Shown here one piece after another: positions 7,485-9,957 of a DNA stretch of 9,957 nucleotides; position 1 is the stretch's first letter, and each line of letters starts with the position of its first letter. Source of the DNA: Kiritimatiellia bacterium (lineage in GTDB: Bacteria > Verrucomicrobiota > Kiritimatiellia > RFP12 > UBA1067); assembly GCA_016303225.1 (NCBI GenBank), contig JAEDMC010000113.1:1-9957 (forward strand). Reading direction: 5' to 3'. The notes beneath the pieces were generated by a model. That model was not told where the DNA came from, did no database searches, and saw only the letters and a list, made by a program, of their open reading frames with translations. The position numbers were made by a program, and so were the translations under genes.

Positions 7485-8024
7485 TTACGAACCGATCACG
7501 CCATCGGCATCTGGCGAAACAATCCCTTCCACCACCAACTCGCACAAGGCCGTGCGAAACGACGACTTTGTCAGCTTGAGACCAGTCGAGCTCTGCATTC
7601 GTTTGACCGGCGGATACCCTTCGCCTGTCTCCAGCGCCACAACCATGCTTGTAGCATCTCCCATGCCCGTCCCCTTGTGTGGGAGTGGGCCACAGAGAAT
7701 CGCCGCAATCGTCTGGCTATATTGCCAAAGCGAAATGTCATATTTCTGCGCCTCATCGAAATCCAGAAAACGGATTCGTTCCTTTGCGATGCCGATGTCC
7801 TTTGCCACGCCTTGAAGATGACGCACTTCAACTCTTGGGTCTCCCAGTACAATGATGTCGCCACGCCGGGCTTCATCCGTTCTGTAGATGTCATCGCCAT
7901 TGAGGACATGCTCAAGGCCCATATGCTTGAGCAGCATCCCCAATGTGCCATCCTGGTTTGCGACACAAAGGCGCTGCCTCACCGCGTCAAAGACCCGCTC
8001 AAGCTCCTCAACGTCCAACGGCAT
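7485..8024 (-). CDS. Uncharacterised 179-residue protein, probable Rossmann-like fold, coupled to the methyltransferase fusion
   Basis: I do not recognise this family with confidence. Visible features are a helical N-terminus (1-45), a beta-strand and turn GDIIVLGDP (55-63), a helix, a strand RIRFLDF (83-89) and a helix SQTIAAIL (103-110). These lead into the most distinctive segment, CGPLPHKGTGMGDATSMV (111-128), where a Gly-rich loop with P115, H116, G120, G122, D123 and S126 looks like a ligand-binding or active site. The C-terminal part (148-168, LKLTKSSFRTALCELVVEGIV) is helical. The alternation of strands and helices resembles small Rossmannoid sensor domains such as SLOG, CARF or TIR-like, but that is inference. 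The ATG at 8024 shares its A with the upstream gene's stop (TAATG), and GGAGG (8034-8038) lies 9 nt upstream inside that gene. Tight coupling means the two proteins probably act together in similar amounts. GC content is lower than in hsdR. Confidence 0.85.
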   Translation of the reverse strand: MPLDVEELERVFDAVRQRLCVANQDGTLGMLLKHMGLEHVLNGDDIYRTDEARRGDIIVLGDPRVEVRHLQGVAKDIGIAKERIRFLDFDEAQKYDISLWQYSQTIAAILCGPLPHKGTGMGDATSMVVALETGEGYPPVKRMQSSTGLKLTKSSFRTALCELVVEGIVSPDADGVIGS

Positions 8025-9751
8025 TACGAAGCACCTCCAAACGACTCATCGTAAACGCGATCCAACCCGTCGATTGCGCGGGCAAGCTTTCGCCGAAGAA
8101 GCGCCACTTCATCCAGTTTGGCCCGATAGGCAATCGCCACCTTCTTTTGTGCTTCCATCGAAGGAACCGGAATAACCAGCTCCTTAAGATCACGCAAGGC
8201 AATGGCCGGGACGGCAACTCCAACCGAAATCTTTGCAAGCGCCGACCGGCCCGCCCCGCTCTCAAAAAAGGCTTGGAGAAAATGCGGTTCGACCTTCTTC
8301 GTATTAGGCGTGATGATATATTGGTTGGCTCCTATCAGAAGCTTCTCGCCCTCATCAAGCCGCACAACAGCGCACTTTATCGGACGGCCAACCTTCGTCA
8401 AGACCAGATCGCCGTCCTCTGCGCAAAAACGACGATTGTCCTTGGGGATTTCGCGTAACGACTCTCCGTTCCCCTCTATGACTCCATCCTTGATGTTTGC
8501 CTGCGTCGCATAATGATAGGGCGACTTTCCGTCGACACGCAACGACTCGAGCTCGCGTGATGTTAACGACATCCCTCGTCTGATCGACACGACATCCCCC
8601 AGCGCTTTCCCGTTTTTAATTTCCACATCATCCGCAAACTTGACATACCTCCTTGGATAAAGCATGTATTCTTCTTTTGCGATGACGCCGTTTTCGACCG
8701 TTTCGCTCGGAAGATTGGCTTTTGTCGCCTTGCCATTGACGCATGAAAGTATCATATCGACATCGTCATCACGCAAAGCCACCCGCCCCTTGCCGCGCAG
8801 GCCAAGACCCGACGCATCAATCATCTTGACCTTGTTGGACTCCTTCGCCACATTAAGCACGATAACCGAAACCGGAGTGCCAGTCTGCGGGAACAGAAAC
8901 GGAGGCAAAGACACAACCGCCTCAATGAAATTGCGATCGACAAGATACTTGCGCACGGCAAGATCCGCCTGGTTGAAAAGCGGTGCCTCATTGACAATGA
9001 TCGCACATTTTCCGTTCGGCTTCAGTGATTCGATCGCGCGCAAGGCATAAAGCCAAGTTGTTGAGCTGCTGGGACGCAGATCGGGAAGCGCTGGCAATGA
9101 TTTCACAAAAAACCGAGTGGCCTCATCTTGATAGCGAACGCCAAACGGCGGACAGCAGAAGATTTTGTCAAACTTCTGGTCCTTTTCGGAAATCGAAAAG
9201 ATATTCTTGCGCTCAATTCTTACGGCATCCAACAAGTCAAGTGCACTGAGGCGCATTTCTGCAATGGCCGCAAAATCGTTCGACAACTCATAGCCGACCG
9301 AGGTTGGGCTCGCCGCATCTTCATGAGCGGCAATCAGCACACCACCCGTACCGCATCCAAAGTCAGCGAATGACTTGTCCCTTTCGTCGAGATTCAAAAG
9401 TCCAAAGACAGCCTTCAGCACCATGCGCGGAGTTTCTCCCGATCCGAACCGAGACATGTCCTTCCATTCGGCGACATACTTTTTAAGAACGTCAACATCC
9501 GCCGATGCAATAAGCGAACGGAACACATTCCAGTTCTTTTCGATAGTTCCGCAGATAAAATCTGAAATCGATTTCTTCACCTTGCACTCCGCAAGGAAGC
9601 TTTTAGGGCTCTCAACGTCCACCAGCCCCTTCTCGCGAGCCTTCAACATAACATATGCCGCGCAAAGCGCCGCGATATCAGGGTTGCCAAACATCCCTCG
9701 CGCATTGTCCTTCAGCATCCACACGAATCGTTCGTATTCTCTCGCTTGCAT
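8024..9751 (-). CDS. N6-adenine DNA methyltransferase fused to a single HsdS-like target-recognition half; motif IV altered
   Basis: This 575-residue protein has an N-terminal helical region (1-100) and then an N6_Mtase-type domain. Motif I is FADFGCGTGG (128-137), a complete S-adenosylmethionine site. Motif IV, expected as NPPF or NPPY, reads FCCPPFG (198-204), so the catalytic Asn position is C200. Later segments (FIEAVVSLPPFLFPQTGTPVSV, 275-296) are normal for the family. The C-terminal 190 residues are half an HsdS: one recognition domain (from GKALGDVVSIRRGMSL, 381) and one helical arm (IPVPSMEAQKKVAIAYRAKLDEVALLR, 527-553). A single half would need to dimerise to read a bipartite site. 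The start at 9751 is preferred over the in-frame ATG at 9793 because AAAAGGAG lies 7 nt upstream and the longer form would begin upstream of the promoter's predicted start. It may be a weak, altered or dead methyltransferase that still binds DNA; no cognate nuclease lies next to it except hsdR further down. Confidence 0.93.
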   Translation of the reverse strand: MQAREYERFVWMLKDNARGMFGNPDIAALCAAYVMLKAREKGLVDVESPKSFLAECKVKKSISDFICGTIEKNWNVFRSLIASADVDVLKKYVAEWKDMSRFGSGETPRMVLKAVFGLLNLDERDKSFADFGCGTGGVLIAAHEDAASPTSVGYELSNDFAAIAEMRLSALDLLDAVRIERKNIFSISEKDQKFDKIFCCPPFGVRYQDEATRFFVKSLPALPDLRPSSSTTWLYALRAIESLKPNGKCAIIVNEAPLFNQADLAVRKYLVDRNFIEAVVSLPPFLFPQTGTPVSVIVLNVAKESNKVKMIDASGLGLRGKGRVALRDDDVDMILSCVNGKATKANLPSETVENGVIAKEEYMLYPRRYVKFADDVEIKNGKALGDVVSIRRGMSLTSRELESLRVDGKSPYHYATQANIKDGVIEGNGESLREIPKDNRRFCAEDGDLVLTKVGRPIKCAVVRLDEGEKLLIGANQYIITPNTKKVEPHFLQAFFESGAGRSALAKISVGVAVPAIALRDLKELVIPVPSMEAQKKVAIAYRAKLDEVALLRRKLARAIDGLDRVYDESFGGAS

Positions 9752-9758
9752 TTGATTT

Positions 9759-9764
9759 CTCCTT
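9759..9764 (-). promoter_or_regulatory. Ribosome binding site of the methyltransferase fusion (decides the start)
   Basis: The minus strand reads AAGGAG followed by seven bases (AAATCAA) and ATG at 9751. This spacing is close to ideal. The alternative start 14 codons upstream (9793) has no such site and lies before the predicted transcription start near 9777. Confidence 0.82.
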
Positions 9765-9783
9765 TTTTGGGTTAACGGCGCGT

Positions 9784-9813
9784 AGTATAGCATATTGCCA
9801 TAAGCACTGTCAA
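9784..9813 (-). promoter_or_regulatory. Strong sigma70-type promoter for the fusion/179-residue operon
   Basis: A consensus -35 TTGACA (9808-9813) lies 18 bp from -10 TATACT (9784-9789), which is also extended by TGC, so the element has all three contacts. Transcription should start near 9777, giving a leader of about 26 nt before the ATG at 9751. AT-rich DNA directly upstream (about 9815-9835) could act as an UP element. It is the best-matched promoter in the window. Confidence 0.78.
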
Positions 9814-9957
9814 TGCTATCTTGATAATATTACTTTGATATTCTAATATTTTTTATGCGGAAAAACAGCAATGCAAATTTTAACCAACATAAAACAACAA
9901 ATATTCACTACCATCCCATAGCGGATTCTGTTTCTTCCCGCCACTCCTAAACGGACG
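9814..9957. other. AT-rich intergenic region upstream of the operon
   Basis: I see no gene in these 144 bases. An AT-only inverted repeat, AATATTA (9826-9832) and TAATATT (9844-9850) with an 11-nt gap, is followed on the plus strand by a T run (9849-9854). This could be part of an UP element, an operator, or a weak terminator for a plus-strand transcript, but AT-only stems are poor terminators. The last 40 bases are less AT-rich and show no clear signal before the window ends. Confidence 0.5.

Noticed and set aside
6662..7579. Plus-strand open frame of 305 codons opposite hsdM
   Set aside because: Low-complexity antisense translation. hsdM is fully supported on the minus strand.
9751..9793. 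Longer start of the methyltransferase fusion at 9793
   Set aside because: That ATG lies upstream of the -10 box (9784-9789) and has no Shine-Dalgarno. The start at 9751 has AAGGAG at ideal distance.
9826..9854. Inverted repeat followed by T run considered as an intrinsic terminator
   Set aside because: The 7-bp stem is AT-only with an 11-nt loop, too weak for a convincing terminator, and no plus-strand gene precedes it.

Overview
The window holds one co-oriented gene block, all on the minus strand, read from about 9.8 kb down to 0.1 kb. It is a restriction-modification (defence) locus: a complete type I system (hsdM, hsdS, hsdR), an AAA/DUF4143 ATPase gene inserted between hsdS and hsdR, and upstream a two-gene module made of a methyltransferase-specificity fusion and a small uncharacterised protein. 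The host is a bacterium: Shine-Dalgarno sequences are clear and the promoters are sigma70-like with extended -10 elements. The sequence does not allow a confident taxon. hsdR and hsdM are GC-rich (sampled 60-base lines about 62-70% GC), which suggests a GC-rich genome. The upstream methyltransferase fusion and parts of hsdS are much lower (about 38-45% in sampled lines), so the locus looks assembled from pieces of different origin.

Layout in transcription order (minus strand). (1) 9814-9957: AT-rich upstream DNA with no gene. (2) 9784-9813: a strong promoter. (3) 9751-8024: N6-adenine methyltransferase domain fused to one HsdS-like target-recognition half, with Cys in place of the catalytic Asn of motif IV. 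(4) 8024-7485: a 179-residue protein of unknown function, coupled to gene 3 by a TAATG stop/start overlap. (5) About 7473: an extended -10 promoter for hsdM. (6) 7447-5612: hsdM. (7) 5615-4458: hsdS, GTG start, 4-base overlap with hsdM. (8) 4452-4369: 3.6 copies of a 23-bp direct repeat. (9) 4356-4348: an extended -10 element placed so that the next mRNA would start at or next to its ATG. (10) 4340-3060: AAA ATPase with a DUF4143 domain. (11) 3043-113: hsdR. (12) 1-112: non-coding, with a small hairpin and GGGACAG direct repeats that recall REP elements.

How the parts would work together: HsdM2-HsdS would methylate the host's copies of a bipartite target. HsdR would join to translocate and cut unmodified invading DNA. 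hsdM/hsdS have their own promoter and hsdR is last, so modification may precede restriction. The ATPase, behind its own repeat-flanked promoter, is probably a cargo or accessory gene. The upstream pair is the least understood part. It is either a second modification unit with an atypical active site or a target-sensing module that no longer methylates, working with a Rossmann-like partner. It is the best candidate here for an undescribed system.
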